Positions 7,078 to 15,627 of a DNA stretch of 64,000 nt are shown here, piece after piece (the stretch's first letter is position 1; each line of letters opens with the position of its first letter). The position numbers and the translations under genes are program-made. The DNA comes from Polyangium fumosum (lineage in GTDB: Bacteria; Myxococcota_A; Polyangia; Polyangiales; Polyangiaceae): assembly GCF_005144585.1 (NCBI RefSeq), contig NZ_SSMQ01000001.1:248001-312000 (forward strand), read 5' to 3'. A model generated the notes under the pieces. That model did not search any database. It was not told where the DNA came from and worked only from the letters and a program-made list of their open reading frames with translations.

Positions 7078-9774
7078 ATGGTCACCCGCAAGGCCGAGCT
7101 ACCGCCGCCGGGCGCGTCCGATGTCCTCTACATCATCGACCTGTCGGGGTACGTCTTCCGCGCGTATCACGCGATCCAGACGCCCCTGACGAGCCCCACG
7201 GGCGAGCCCACGCACGCCACCTACGGCACCGTGAGCATGTTGTCGAAGCTCGTCGACGAGCGCAAACCGGCGTTCCTCGCGGTCGCGATGGACTCGCCCG
7301 GACGCACGTTCCGCGACGATCTCGACGAAAACTACAAGGCGCATCGCCCCCCGGCGCCGCCCGACCTTCACGTGCAGATGGCGCGCTGCAAGGAGATCGT
7401 CGAGGCGTACCGCATCCCGATCTACATCGCCGACGGCCTCGAGGCTGACGATCTGCTCGCGGTCGCGGTCGCGCGCGCGAAGGAGCGGGGCCTGCGGGTC
7501 GTGATCGTGAGCAGCGACAAGGACCTGATGCAGCTCGTCGACGCGGACCGCGTGATGCTCTGGGACGGGCGCGACAAGGTCTACGGTCCGGCCGAGGTCG
7601 AGGAGAAGTTCGGCGTGCCGCCCACGCAGCTCCGCGACTTGCTCGCGCTCGTGGGCGACACGAGCGACAACGTGCCCGGCGTGCCCGGCGTCGGCGTGAA
7701 GACCGCCGCGGACCTCTTGAAGGAGTTCGCCACGCTCGACGGGATCTACGCGGGCCTCGATCGCGTCAAGCGCCAGAAGATCCGCGACAACCTGCGCGAG
7801 CACGAGGCGGACGCGCGCCTGTCGCAGAAGCTCGTCAGCTTGCACATGGAGGCGCAGGTCGACTTCGACTTCGAGGCGCTTCGGTACGGCGGCGCGGACG
7901 TCGCGCGGCTCCGAGCGCTCTTCACGGAGCTCGGCTTCACGCGCTTCATCAAGGCCGTGCCCGCCGCGGCGCCCGTGGGCGGCAGCAGGCGCGCGATCGC
8001 CACGCGCGACGAGTTCGCTGCGTTCGCCGCAGAGGTGCAGAAGGCCGGCAAGCTCGCGATCGAGGTCCACGCGACCTCACGCGAGGCCATGCGCGCACAC
8101 GTCTGCGGCCTCGCGCTCGCCTACGAGCGTGGCCAGAGCGTCTACGTGCCGATCGGCCATCGCTACCTCGGCGTGCCCGCGCAGCTCGGCATGAGCGACG
8201 TCGCCGTGGTGCTCGGACCGATCCTGAGCGACCCTGCGATCGCGAAGCTCGGCCATGATCTGAAGTTCGTCGACGTCCTTTTGCGCCGCCACGGTCTGTC
8301 GCTCCGCGGCGCCACGTTCGACACGATGCTCGCGAGTTACTTGCTCGACTCCGAGGCGTCGCACGAGCTCGCCGACGTGGCCGAGCGCGACGCCGGCGTG
8401 AAGATGCAGCCGTTCGAGGAGCTCGCGCCGAAGAAGCGCGGGCAAGCGCAGCGCGCGCTCGACGACGTCGAGATCGAGCTGGCGACGGGGTACGCCGCGG
8501 CTTTCCCGGAGGTCGCCCTCACGCTCGTCGAGCAGCAGACGCCGCGCCTCGAAGCCGCGCACCTCGGCGACCTCTTCACGAAGATCGAGCTGCCCCTCGC
8601 TTCGGTGCTCGCGCAGATGGAGTACACGGGCGTGCTCGTCGATCCGAAGGCGCTCGCCTCGCTCGGCGAGGAGATGGCGAAAGAGCTCGCGGTCCTGGAA
8701 AAACGCGCGCACGACGCCGCCGGCAAGGAGTGGAACCTCGCGTCGCCGCGGCAGCTCGAGACGATCCTCTTCGACGAGCTCAAGCTCCGCAGCCTGCGCA
8801 AGACGAAGACCGGCCGCTCGACGGACGCGGACGTGCTCGAGCAGCTCTCCGAGGATCACCCGCTGCCGGGCATCGTGCTCGAACATCGCGCGATCGCGAA
8901 GCTCAAGGGCACGTACGTCGACGCGCTGCCGAAGCTCGTGCACCCGGAGACCGGGCGTATCCACACGCGCTGGAGCCAGGCGGTCGCGGCCACGGGGCGC
9001 CTCTCGTCACAGGATCCGAACCTGCAGAACATCCCGATCCGGACCGAGCTCGGTCGCCACATCCGGCGGGCGTTCGTGGCGCCGCCGGGGTTCGTCGTGC
9101 TCTCCGCTGACTACTCGCAGATCGAGCTACGCGTACTCGCACATCTGTCGAAGGACCCGGTGCTCGTCGATGCCTTCCGCACGGGGCAGGACGTGCATAC
9201 GCGCACGGCGATGGAGATCTTCAGCGTCGAGGCCTCGGAGGTGACGGTCGAGATGCGGAGGCGCAGCAAGACCATCAACTTCGGCGTGATCTACGGCATG
9301 GGCGAGGCCGCGCTCGCGAGGCGGCTCGACATCCCGCGTGTCGAGGCCGCGCGCTTCATCAACGCGTACTTCCAGCGCTACCGCGGCGTGCACGAGTTCA
9401 TGGAGCGCACGATGACGGAGGCGCGGCACACGCAGGTCGTGCAGACGATGCTCGGTCGTCGACGCATGGTCCCGGACGTACACAGCTCCGATCGTGGCCG
9501 CCGAGCGTACGCCGAGCGGATCGCGCAGAACACGCCGATCCAGGGTTCGAGCGCGGATCTCTTGAAGCTCGCGATGGTTCGTCTTGGCGAACCCGTCGTG
9601 CCGGGCGCGCGCATGGTGCTGACGGTGCATGACGAGCTCACGTTCGAGGTGCCCGCCGATCGCGTGGAGGAGGCGAAGGCGAAGGTGCGCGAGGTGATGG
9701 AGACGGTGTTCCCGCTCGATGTGCCGCTCGTGGTGGACGTGGGCGCGGGTCCGACCTGGGCCGACGCGCATTAA
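7078..9774 (+). CDS. polA: DNA polymerase I
   Basis: 898 residues from ATG at 7078, close to the family length. Domain order: N-terminal 5'-3' flap exonuclease (about 10-300, with IIDLSGYVFRAYHA, SSDKDLMQLV and GDTSDNVPGVPG), a 3'-5' exonuclease-like domain (about 310-500), then the polymerase domain with motif A (LSADYSQIELRVLAHLS), motif B (RRRSKTINFGVIYGM) and motif C (LTVHDELTFEVP). It fills gaps and removes primers in replication and repair. The proofreading carboxylates of the E. coli enzyme are replaced: DTE becomes EVH, the Asp of NLKYD becomes Val, and the Asp of YAAED becomes Phe. Proofreading is therefore probably lost, as in Taq polymerase. Confidence 0.97.
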   Translation: MVTRKAELPPPGASDVLYIIDLSGYVFRAYHAIQTPLTSPTGEPTHATYGTVSMLSKLVDERKPAFLAVAMDSPGRTFRDDLDENYKAHRPPAPPDLHVQMARCKEIVEAYRIPIYIADGLEADDLLAVAVARAKERGLRVVIVSSDKDLMQLVDADRVMLWDGRDKVYGPAEVEEKFGVPPTQLRDLLALVGDTSDNVPGVPGVGVKTAADLLKEFATLDGIYAGLDRVKRQKIRDNLREHEADARLSQKLVSLHMEAQVDFDFEALRYGGADVARLRALFTELGFTRFIKAVPAAAPVGGSRRAIATRDEFAAFAAEVQKAGKLAIEVHATSREAMRAHVCGLALAYERGQSVYVPIGHRYLGVPAQLGMSDVAVVLGPILSDPAIAKLGHDLKFVDVLLRRHGLSLRGATFDTMLASYLLDSEASHELADVAERDAGVKMQPFEELAPKKRGQAQRALDDVEIELATGYAAAFPEVALTLVEQQTPRLEAAHLGDLFTKIELPLASVLAQMEYTGVLVDPKALASLGEEMAKELAVLEKRAHDAAGKEWNLASPRQLETILFDELKLRSLRKTKTGRSTDADVLEQLSEDHPLPGIVLEHRAIAKLKGTYVDALPKLVHPETGRIHTRWSQAVAATGRLSSQDPNLQNIPIRTELGRHIRRAFVAPPGFVVLSADYSQIELRVLAHLSKDPVLVDAFRTGQDVHTRTAMEIFSVEASEVTVEMRRRSKTINFGVIYGMGEAALARRLDIPRVEAARFINAYFQRYRGVHEFMERTMTEARHTQVVQTMLGRRRMVPDVHSSDRGRRAYAERIAQNTPIQGSSADLLKLAMVRLGEPVVPGARMVLTVHDELTFEVPADRVEEAKAKVREVMETVFPLDVPLVVDVGAGPTWADAH

Positions 9775-9912
9775 CGAGCGCCCGCACCCCTGACCCCGCG
9801 TTCACCGCTTGGGGGCCATGCTCGGACAAGTCGAGCTTCGCCCCCAATCGCTCTGCTGGGAGACGGGAGGGGAGCCGAATACGGCGAACAAAATGCAACA
9901 AACCGCCGCACG

Positions 9913-9928
9913 CCTCGAAATTTCGAGG
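9913..9928. promoter_or_regulatory. 16-bp perfect palindrome between polA and rpsT
   Basis: CCTCGAAATTTCGAGG is a perfect palindrome about 45 bp past the 3' end of rpsT, in the 197-bp gap between the convergent polA and rpsT genes. With no loop and no T-tract it is a poor terminator; a dimeric-protein binding site is possible. Nothing else is visible in the gap. Confidence 0.3.
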
Positions 9929-9971
9929 TGTGTAGCGGTCCGATGCGTGCTCGGCCGAGGCCGAGGATCAG

Positions 9972-10241
9972 CTATGCGGCCTTCGTGGCCTTGTGCAGCG
10001 CGCGGGCGAGGCGGCCCTGCAGGCGCGAGGCGCGCTTGCGGGGGATCGTGCCCTTGTGCGCCGCGCCGTCGAGTGCGCCGATGGCCTCACGAACGGTCTT
10101 GGCGGCCTCCGCGGGGGTGGCCGTGATGGTCGCGCGCGCCTTCTTCAGCTCGGTGCGGAGGGCGGACTTGGCGGCGCGGTTACGAGCCGTCCTCTTGATG
10201 CGCTGGCGGTTGCGCTTGTCGGCAGATGCGTGATTGGCCAT
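9972..10241 (-). CDS. rpsT: 30S ribosomal protein S20
   Basis: 89 residues, the usual S20 size, starting MANHASADKRNRQRIKR and containing RNRAAKSALRTELKKA, both typical of bS20. The protein is almost wholly basic and helical and binds 16S rRNA in the small subunit. The C-terminal part (IPRKRASRLQGRLARALHK) matches the conserved RKKSRLAKKL region. Its start is only 11 bp downstream of the small basic gene at 10253-10435, so the two are probably one operon, read from the gap at 10436-10554. Confidence 0.97.
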   Translation of the reverse strand: MANHASADKRNRQRIKRTARNRAAKSALRTELKKARATITATPAEAAKTVREAIGALDGAAHKGTIPRKRASRLQGRLARALHKATKAA

Positions 10242-10252
10242 GGAGCAAATCC

Positions 10253-10435
10253 CTACTTCTTCGCTGCCGCGCTCGCCGCCGTGCGGGGGGCATCGGGCGC
10301 GTTCGGGTCGTAACCCTCGAGGTGGATCGGAAACTTCGGCGTGCCGTGCGCGCGGAGCTCGCGCTTGCGGGCCGTGCCTTCGCGCCGCGCCTTCCGCTTG
10401 CGGATGCGGCTGCTTTGCTGCGTTGCGGAGACCAT
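10253..10435 (-). CDS. small basic protein upstream of S20
   Basis: 60 residues from ATG at 10435. The first half is strongly basic (QQSSRIRKRKARREGTARKR), as in RNA-binding or ribosome-associated peptides; the second half is neutral with a Pro/Asn segment. It is 11 bp upstream of rpsT on the same strand, which suggests cotranscription and possibly a role with the ribosome. I do not recognise the family. It could be a ribosome-associated factor peculiar to myxobacteria; the assignment as a gene rests on its basic composition, its spacing and lack of overlap. Confidence 0.6.
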   Translation of the reverse strand: MVSATQQSSRIRKRKARREGTARKRELRAHGTPKFPIHLEGYDPNAPDAPRTAASAAAKK

Positions 10436-10554
10436 GGGGGGGCGGAGTCTATTCGGAGGGTCTCGCCTGTCAAGACAAGACACACGTTTTCCGCACGATC
10501 CGTCGCGCCGGCCGAACCTCGAAAGCCCGGGCCCGGCCGGCGCGGTACGGCCGT

Positions 10555-12036
10555 TCAGGGCCGGATCGTCACACCGACGGTAAACGAGGGCTTCGAGAAG
10601 GCGCCGACGTTCGCGCCCTTCAGCGCTCCCTTGACGCACCCGCTCTGGCCGTTGCTCGCGGCCCAGCCCGTCACGCTGACGTTCGTCACGGTGCCGCCCG
10701 ACGAGAACGTGATCTGCGCGCGAGACACGTCGTCTGCGCCCGCGACGCACGCCTTCGCGCCCGGCATCACCGCGCCGACCGCGCTCGCGACCGAGCCCTG
10801 CGACGGCTGCTCCGGGATCGTCTGGTTGCCGCCCTTGTTGCCGCCGGCCGCCGGGACCATCTCGCCGGTCGCGTCGTTTTTCTCATTGGAACCACCCACG
10901 GCCTGCGCCATCGCGCCCGCAAGATCGCCGGGCTTCGCGCCGATCGTCGGGGCCGGACCGGCAGGCGCCGTCGCCGCCGGCGGCGTGTCCGCGCCGCCTG
11001 CAGGAGGCGTGGCCGCGGCGACCTTCGAATCGGTCGCAGCGCCGCCGCCCGTCGGCTGCGCGGGTTTCTGCGCGTCCGCCGAGGGCTCCGTCGGCAGCGA
11101 GTCCAACGACAAACCCGTCGACGCCGGCGGCGGTGCCTCGGCGATCTTCTGCTCGACAGCCTTCGGCGCCTCGGCCGCGACCTGGGGTTTGTCCTGCCCG
11201 ACGTTCGCCGTGGTCGTGTCCTGCTTCGACGGCTGGCCGCGCATCACGATCGCGACGCCCGCGGCGATGCCGACGACCGCGACGAGGATGCCCCACGTCG
11301 CGCCGCTGCCCTTCTTTTCGGCCTTCTTCTCGCGCGCCTCGGCGAGGTTCTTCACGTTGCCCGCGCTCGCCGCCGCGACCTTCTCGTCGCCTTCGAACGC
11401 GAGGTCGTGCGTCGCGGGCTTGGCCTTCTCTGCCGCCGCGATCTGCTCGGCCGTCGCCGTCTTGTTGATGAGGTTCAGGTCGACGACGCCCGAGTCTTCC
11501 TTGCCGGCCTCCGAGGGCCTCGGCGGCGGCGCGGAGGGCATCGGCGTGCGCGAGACGGGCGCAGGCGGCACCTCCGACGGCGGCCTGCTGATGGCTGCCG
11601 GCGGGATCGAGCTCGGGCCCGGGATGCTCGGGCGGGACGCACCCGCTTGGCTGGCCCGCGCGGCGAGCTCCTTGAGCGAAGGACGCTTCGAGGTCGCGGC
11701 GCTCGTCGGCATGCTCTCCGGGGGCTTGACCGACGACGACCCGGGGTTCGAATCCTGCTGAGACATCGTTCTTTCTCCTGAAAGGACGGGCCGCGCAGGG
11801 CCCTCCGAAGCAACCAAGCGTTCTGCCTCTCCCGCCTCGGGCGAGAGCGATGGCGGCGCGAGCAGCGCCGTGAGCGCCGCGTCGTCCGCGCGGGGAGCGG
11901 CTTGCGCAGCCGCGACGATCGAAGCCGCTCGTTCTTCCCAAGCCGCGTCGTCGAGTGTCGGCGCAGGCCAGGTACCGAGGAGCTTGTCGACCTTGGCACC
12001 GAGATCGGTCTTGTCGGTCTTGTCTTGGGGGCTCAT
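10555..12036 (-). CDS. anti-sigma-like single-pass membrane protein with AgmX/TonB-like C-terminus
   Basis: 493 residues; its ATG overlaps the sigma factor stop (ATGA at 12033-12036), so it is translationally coupled to the ECF factor. A short N-terminal region with an acidic/helical stretch (WEERAASIVAAAQ) is followed by a long Pro/Ser-rich linker, one membrane helix at about 247-265 (WGILVAVVGIAAGVAIVM), an Ala/Pro-rich periplasmic linker and a C-terminal domain (last ~75 residues, two Cys, ITFSSGGTVTNVSVTGWA) resembling a worn AgmX/PglI or TonB-type domain. Position and topology suggest an anti-sigma factor that senses the envelope. A good internal ribosome site (AGGAG) precedes an in-frame ATG at 11766, so a shorter product is possible. 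Confidence 0.7.
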   Translation of the reverse strand: MSPQDKTDKTDLGAKVDKLLGTWPAPTLDDAAWEERAASIVAAAQAAPRADDAALTALLAPPSLSPEAGEAERLVASEGPARPVLSGERTMSQQDSNPGSSSVKPPESMPTSAATSKRPSLKELAARASQAGASRPSIPGPSSIPPAAISRPPSEVPPAPVSRTPMPSAPPPRPSEAGKEDSGVVDLNLINKTATAEQIAAAEKAKPATHDLAFEGDEKVAAASAGNVKNLAEAREKKAEKKGSGATWGILVAVVGIAAGVAIVMRGQPSKQDTTTANVGQDKPQVAAEAPKAVEQKIAEAPPPASTGLSLDSLPTEPSADAQKPAQPTGGGAATDSKVAAATPPAGGADTPPAATAPAGPAPTIGAKPGDLAGAMAQAVGGSNEKNDATGEMVPAAGGNKGGNQTIPEQPSQGSVASAVGAVMPGAKACVAGADDVSRAQITFSSGGTVTNVSVTGWAASNGQSGCVKGALKGANVGAFSKPSFTVGVTIRP

Positions 12037-12620
12037 GCCGCGTCCCCTCCAAACCCTTGCTTTTCGAGGTGCTCGCGCAGCTTGCGCCGCGCTTCGTGCA
12101 CGCGCCACGCGACCGTGCCCTCGGGACAATCGAGCACCCGCGCGGCCTCTTCGTGGCCCATGCCGTCGATGCACACGAGGACCAGCGTGGTCCGGAGCGT
12201 GTCCGACAGCTTGTCGATGCCCTCGCACAGCGCCTTCGTGAGCTGACGCTCCTGCGCGCTCCGCGCCGGATCCGAGCCGTGCGACGAGCGGTGCTCCGCG
12301 AGGAGCGGCTCGATGCGCGGGTCGTCCGCGGGCACCGCGTCGCGCTTCGTCTTGCGAGCGCGGATGGCGTTGAGCGAGAGGTTGACGGCGATGCGGTAGA
12401 GCCAGGTGAAAGGCTCGCTGCGGCCGTCGAAGCGGTCGAGCGCCTGGTAGGCTCGGACGAAGGTTTCTTGCGTCACGTCCTCGGCCTCCGCGCCCGTACG
12501 CACGAGGTGGAACGCGAGGCGGAAGATGCGCCGCTGGTGACGCTGCACGAGCGTCCCGAACGCTTGCGCGTTCCCGGCGCGTGCCTGCTCCACGAGCTCA
12601 CGATCCGTCGGTTTGCCCAT
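12033..12620 (-). CDS. ECF-family RNA polymerase sigma factor
   Basis: 195 residues with only regions sigma2 and sigma4, as in group 4 factors. Sigma2 (about 10-90) has FRLAFHLVRTGAEAEDVTQE and FTWLYRIAVNLSLNAIR; sigma4 (about 125-185) ends in the helix-turn-helix LDCPEGTVAWRVHEARRKLR that would read the -35 element. It should direct RNA polymerase to an envelope or stress regulon when released by its partner, most likely the overlapping downstream membrane protein. It resembles RpoE/SigW-type factors; the regulon cannot be inferred. Confidence 0.93.
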   Translation of the reverse strand: MGKPTDRELVEQARAGNAQAFGTLVQRHQRRIFRLAFHLVRTGAEAEDVTQETFVRAYQALDRFDGRSEPFTWLYRIAVNLSLNAIRARKTKRDAVPADDPRIEPLLAEHRSSHGSDPARSAQERQLTKALCEGIDKLSDTLRTTLVLVCIDGMGHEEAARVLDCPEGTVAWRVHEARRKLREHLEKQGFGGDAA

Positions 12621-13033
12621 CTTGGCTGGCTCGCTGGTGCGTGAAACGAAGGGAGGGCGCCCAGGGCGGGTCCCGCCACGGTCGGACCACGCACGACATC
12701 CGTGAGTCCGATGAGGAGCGCGAAGGTGTGATGTGCCCGAGGTCCGTGGCCGGGAGCGAGGGATCGCCGAGAGGAAGGCCCCACGCCAGGCGCGGGCCGT
12801 GCCCTCGACGGTCTCCCCGATGAGCGCCCCGAGCCACGTTCAGGCGCGCGAACATAACCGAACATGGCCGGTTGGACAAAGCAACGCGCCGTTGCTTGGG
12901 ACGAGCTTCTCCTTGGCGCGCCTGGATTTTGCTCTCCCAGGCGGGGGCGCGCCACGAACGGGGGCCCCTCGCCCGGCTCCGGGCCCCGTCCACCAGGCCC
13001 GTGATCCAGGCCGCGGGCTGCTATGGTCGGAGC
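12621..13033. other. 413-bp divergent intergenic region between ECF operon and ctp gene
   Basis: No convincing gene. It must hold the promoters of the sigma operon (leftward) and the processing peptidase (rightward). A perfect hairpin lies at 12879-12897 (arms AAGCAACG and CGTTGCTT, 3-nt loop), next to a short direct repeat of CGAACAT at about 12849-12865. An autoregulated ECF promoter would be expected here, but I cannot place -35/-10 boxes with confidence. Confidence 0.45.
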
Positions 13034-14371
13034 ATGCGCATGTCCGTTCCCCGATGGCTCCGGACCGCCGGCCTCGTGCTTGCCGCCTTCGCCGGCGGCG
13101 CGGTGACGAGCCAGGCCGTACACGCGAGGAACCAGTCGAGTAGCCCGTACGACCCCTTCGACCAGCTCTCCTGGGTCCTCGTGCTCGTCGAGAACCACTA
13201 CGTCGATCCAGCCCAGCGAAATAAAATCGTCGAAGGTGCGATCAAGGGGATGGTCGCCGAGCTCGATCCCCACTCGGCGTACATGACCCCGCAGGAGTAC
13301 GCGCTCTTCCAGAGCGACACCGAAGGGAAATTCGGCGGTATCGGCGTCGAGGTCGACTTCCGCGACGAGCGCGTGATGGTGCTCGCGCCGATGGAAGGCT
13401 CGCCCGCCGCGCGCGCCGGCATGAAGCCGGGCGACGAGATCGTCGCGATCGAGGGCAAGCCCGTGCGCGGCGAGCGGCTCGAGAAGATCATCGGGCTGAT
13501 GCGTGGTCCCGCGGGGTCACGCGTGCGCATCACGCTGCGCCGGCAAGGCGTCTCGGAGGCGATCCAGCTCGACCTCGCGCGCGAGGAGATCCACGTGGCG
13601 AGCGTGGTGGGCAAGCGGCTCGACAGCGACGTCGCGTACCTGAAACTGCGGCAATTTCAGGCCGGGACGCACGACGAGCTTCTGCGCGTGACGGCGAAGC
13701 TTCGCGCGGAGAGCACGCGGCCGCTGCGCGGCGTGTTGCTCGACATGCGCAACAACCCCGGCGGGCTCGTCGACGAGGCCGAGGCCATCGCCGACGAGAT
13801 GCTCGACGCGGGGGTCATCTACACGACGCGGCATCGAGGCAAGGTGATCGACGAGGTGAAGGCGAACAGCGGCGGCGCGCTCGCGGGCCTGCCGATCGTG
13901 ACGCTCGTGAACGAGTACTCCGCGAGCTCGTCGGAGCTCGTCGCAGGCGCGTTGCAGGACAACCGGCGCGCGTCGGTGATCGGGTCATCGACGTTCGGCA
14001 AAGGGAGCGTGCAGACGATCTTCGATCTGCCGGGCGGCGCAGGGATGCGGCTGACGACGATGCGGTACTACACGCCGAGCGGTCGATCGATCCAGGCGCA
14101 AGGGATCCAGCCCGATGTGCGCGTCGAGGCGAGCCGGCCGCTGCAACCGGGCGAGGTGGTGCGCGAGAGCGATCTCGACGGGCATCTGTCCGCGGAAGCA
14201 GGAGGCGGGACCGCGAACACGAACGTGGCGCGCGGGCCGATCGTGCGGGCGACCGCCGACGATACGGGGCCGGCGCGCGACGTGCCGGCGGACCCGACGA
14301 AGGGCTCCGATTTCGTGCTGGCGACAGGCTACAAGATGCTGATCGAGAAGCTCGGCGCGGCGCCGCGTTAA
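13034..14371 (+). CDS. S41 C-terminal processing peptidase (CtpA/Prc family)
   Basis: 445 residues from ATG at 13034, with a signal peptide or anchor (about 1-30) and a leading helical region (DPFDQLSWVLVLVENHYVDP). A PDZ domain (about 90-175, GGIGVEVDFRDERVMVLAP) precedes the S41 core. The Ser/Lys dyad is visible: about Ser298 in NEYSASSSELVAGAL and Lys323 in STFGKGSVQT, 25 residues apart as in E. coli Prc. It should cleave C-terminal tails of exported proteins in the periplasm. The Ser/Thr-rich tail of about 70 residues is variable. Its end overlaps the convergent glpB stop by 4 bp. Confidence 0.93.
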   Translation: MRMSVPRWLRTAGLVLAAFAGGAVTSQAVHARNQSSSPYDPFDQLSWVLVLVENHYVDPAQRNKIVEGAIKGMVAELDPHSAYMTPQEYALFQSDTEGKFGGIGVEVDFRDERVMVLAPMEGSPAARAGMKPGDEIVAIEGKPVRGERLEKIIGLMRGPAGSRVRITLRRQGVSEAIQLDLAREEIHVASVVGKRLDSDVAYLKLRQFQAGTHDELLRVTAKLRAESTRPLRGVLLDMRNNPGGLVDEAEAIADEMLDAGVIYTTRHRGKVIDEVKANSGGALAGLPIVTLVNEYSASSSELVAGALQDNRRASVIGSSTFGKGSVQTIFDLPGGAGMRLTTMRYYTPSGRSIQAQGIQPDVRVEASRPLQPGEVVRESDLDGHLSAEAGGGTANTNVARGPIVRATADDTGPARDVPADPTKGSDFVLATGYKMLIEKLGAAPR

Positions 14372-15627
14372 ACCGGCTGAGCAGCGGCGTGGCCCGCGCG
14401 CAGGCCCGAGGCGACCGCTTCGAGCAGGGTGCGCGGGCGAGCCGCGAGGACGTCGCCCGCGGCGAAGACAAAAAGCGCGGCGCGGCCGCCGGGCGCGTGG
14501 ATGCCGACAGCCTCGAGCATGGAGGGCGCGGCGTCCTTGGGCCACGCGGTTTGATCGAGCTCGGGGCCGTGCATGGAGGCGACGACGTCGAGCGGGCCTC
14601 GCGCGAGCGCGAGCGCGACGGGCGCGTCGATCGAGAGCGCGAAGGGGATGGCGCCACGCGCAGGGAGATCCTCGCCCGCCCCGTGCTCGGGTGGTTCGTA
14701 GACGATGCCGCCGCCCGCGACGCCGCCCATCGCGATCACGGCGGCGTCCGCGGCGATCTTCGTGGTGTCGCGCGCACGCGTGAGGAGGAGCCGATCGCCG
14801 TCACGGACGAGCGATACGGCGCGATCGACGATGCGCTGCACGCCGAGCCTGTCGAAGAACTTGCGTTGCGCCGCATCGAAGCGCAGGCCCGCGGCGGAGC
14901 CCACGCCGACGAGCGCTTCGCCGACGGAGACACGGGCACGCTCGGAGAGCTCTTCTGCACGGGCCGCGCGCGCGCCGAGCCAGGAGCCGAGCAGCACGGC
15001 GGAGGCGGGTTCGTCCGGGTGAAGCCGCGCGTCGGCCGTGAGCGCTTCGCGCAGGCGCTCGGCGAGCCAGCCGATCCGCGCGGGGTCGTCGTGCCGCGCC
15101 GCGAGGTCGCCGTCGGAGATGCGCGCCTCGTCCGCGAAGCGCAGGATCGATGCGTCGATGGCCTCGAAGCGAAGGCCCGTGCGGCGCGCGAGCGGGTCGT
15201 CGGAGAGCGTCGCGGCGATGGCGTCGGCGTCCCAGCCGGCGCGCGGGGCGCGGGGCAGAAGGACACGTTTGCCGCGGAGCGCCCCGAGATCGAGCAGGCC
15301 CTTGTCTCGGCCGCGCGCAGGGCGCAGCCGGCCCGCGATCGTCGCGACGAACGGCGGCGGCGCCCGATCCGGGAGGTCCCAGATGCCGAGCGCATTCGAA
15401 AACGCGACGACCTCCGGAGGCAACGTGTGGAGCTCGATGGGGCTTCCGAGCACGCGCGCGGCGTGGATGCGTTCTTCCCAGGGGACGTCGTCGACAGCGC
15501 CTCCGCCGAGCGAGCTCGCGCCCGCGCCGGCCGAGACGAGGACGATGTCGGCGCCGCTGTTTCGCGCGGCAAACGCAGCCGAGAGGCCGGCAACCCCCGC
15601 GCCGAGGACGAGGACGCGGCGGCTCAC
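14368..15627 (-). CDS. glpB: glycerol-3-phosphate dehydrogenase subunit B-like flavoprotein
   Basis: 419 residues from GTG at 15627, overlapping the glpA stop (GTGA). The N-terminal Rossmann motif VLVLGAGVAGLSAAFAARN binds a dinucleotide, and the closing segment LFVFAAGDVLAARPRTLLEAV places the flavin as in GlpB. In E. coli GlpB is the second subunit of the anaerobic, membrane-associated GlpABC complex that oxidises glycerol-3-phosphate to dihydroxyacetone phosphate and feeds electrons to menaquinone through GlpC. Here no glpC follows: the next gene is the convergent peptidase. The match is by fold and context; sequence conservation is modest. Confidence 0.75.
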   Translation of the reverse strand: MSRRVLVLGAGVAGLSAAFAARNSGADIVLVSAGAGASSLGGGAVDDVPWEERIHAARVLGSPIELHTLPPEVVAFSNALGIWDLPDRAPPPFVATIAGRLRPARGRDKGLLDLGALRGKRVLLPRAPRAGWDADAIAATLSDDPLARRTGLRFEAIDASILRFADEARISDGDLAARHDDPARIGWLAERLREALTADARLHPDEPASAVLLGSWLGARAARAEELSERARVSVGEALVGVGSAAGLRFDAAQRKFFDRLGVQRIVDRAVSLVRDGDRLLLTRARDTTKIAADAAVIAMGGVAGGGIVYEPPEHGAGEDLPARGAIPFALSIDAPVALALARGPLDVVASMHGPELDQTAWPKDAAPSMLEAVGIHAPGGRAALFVFAAGDVLAARPRTLLEAVASGLRAGHAAAQPV

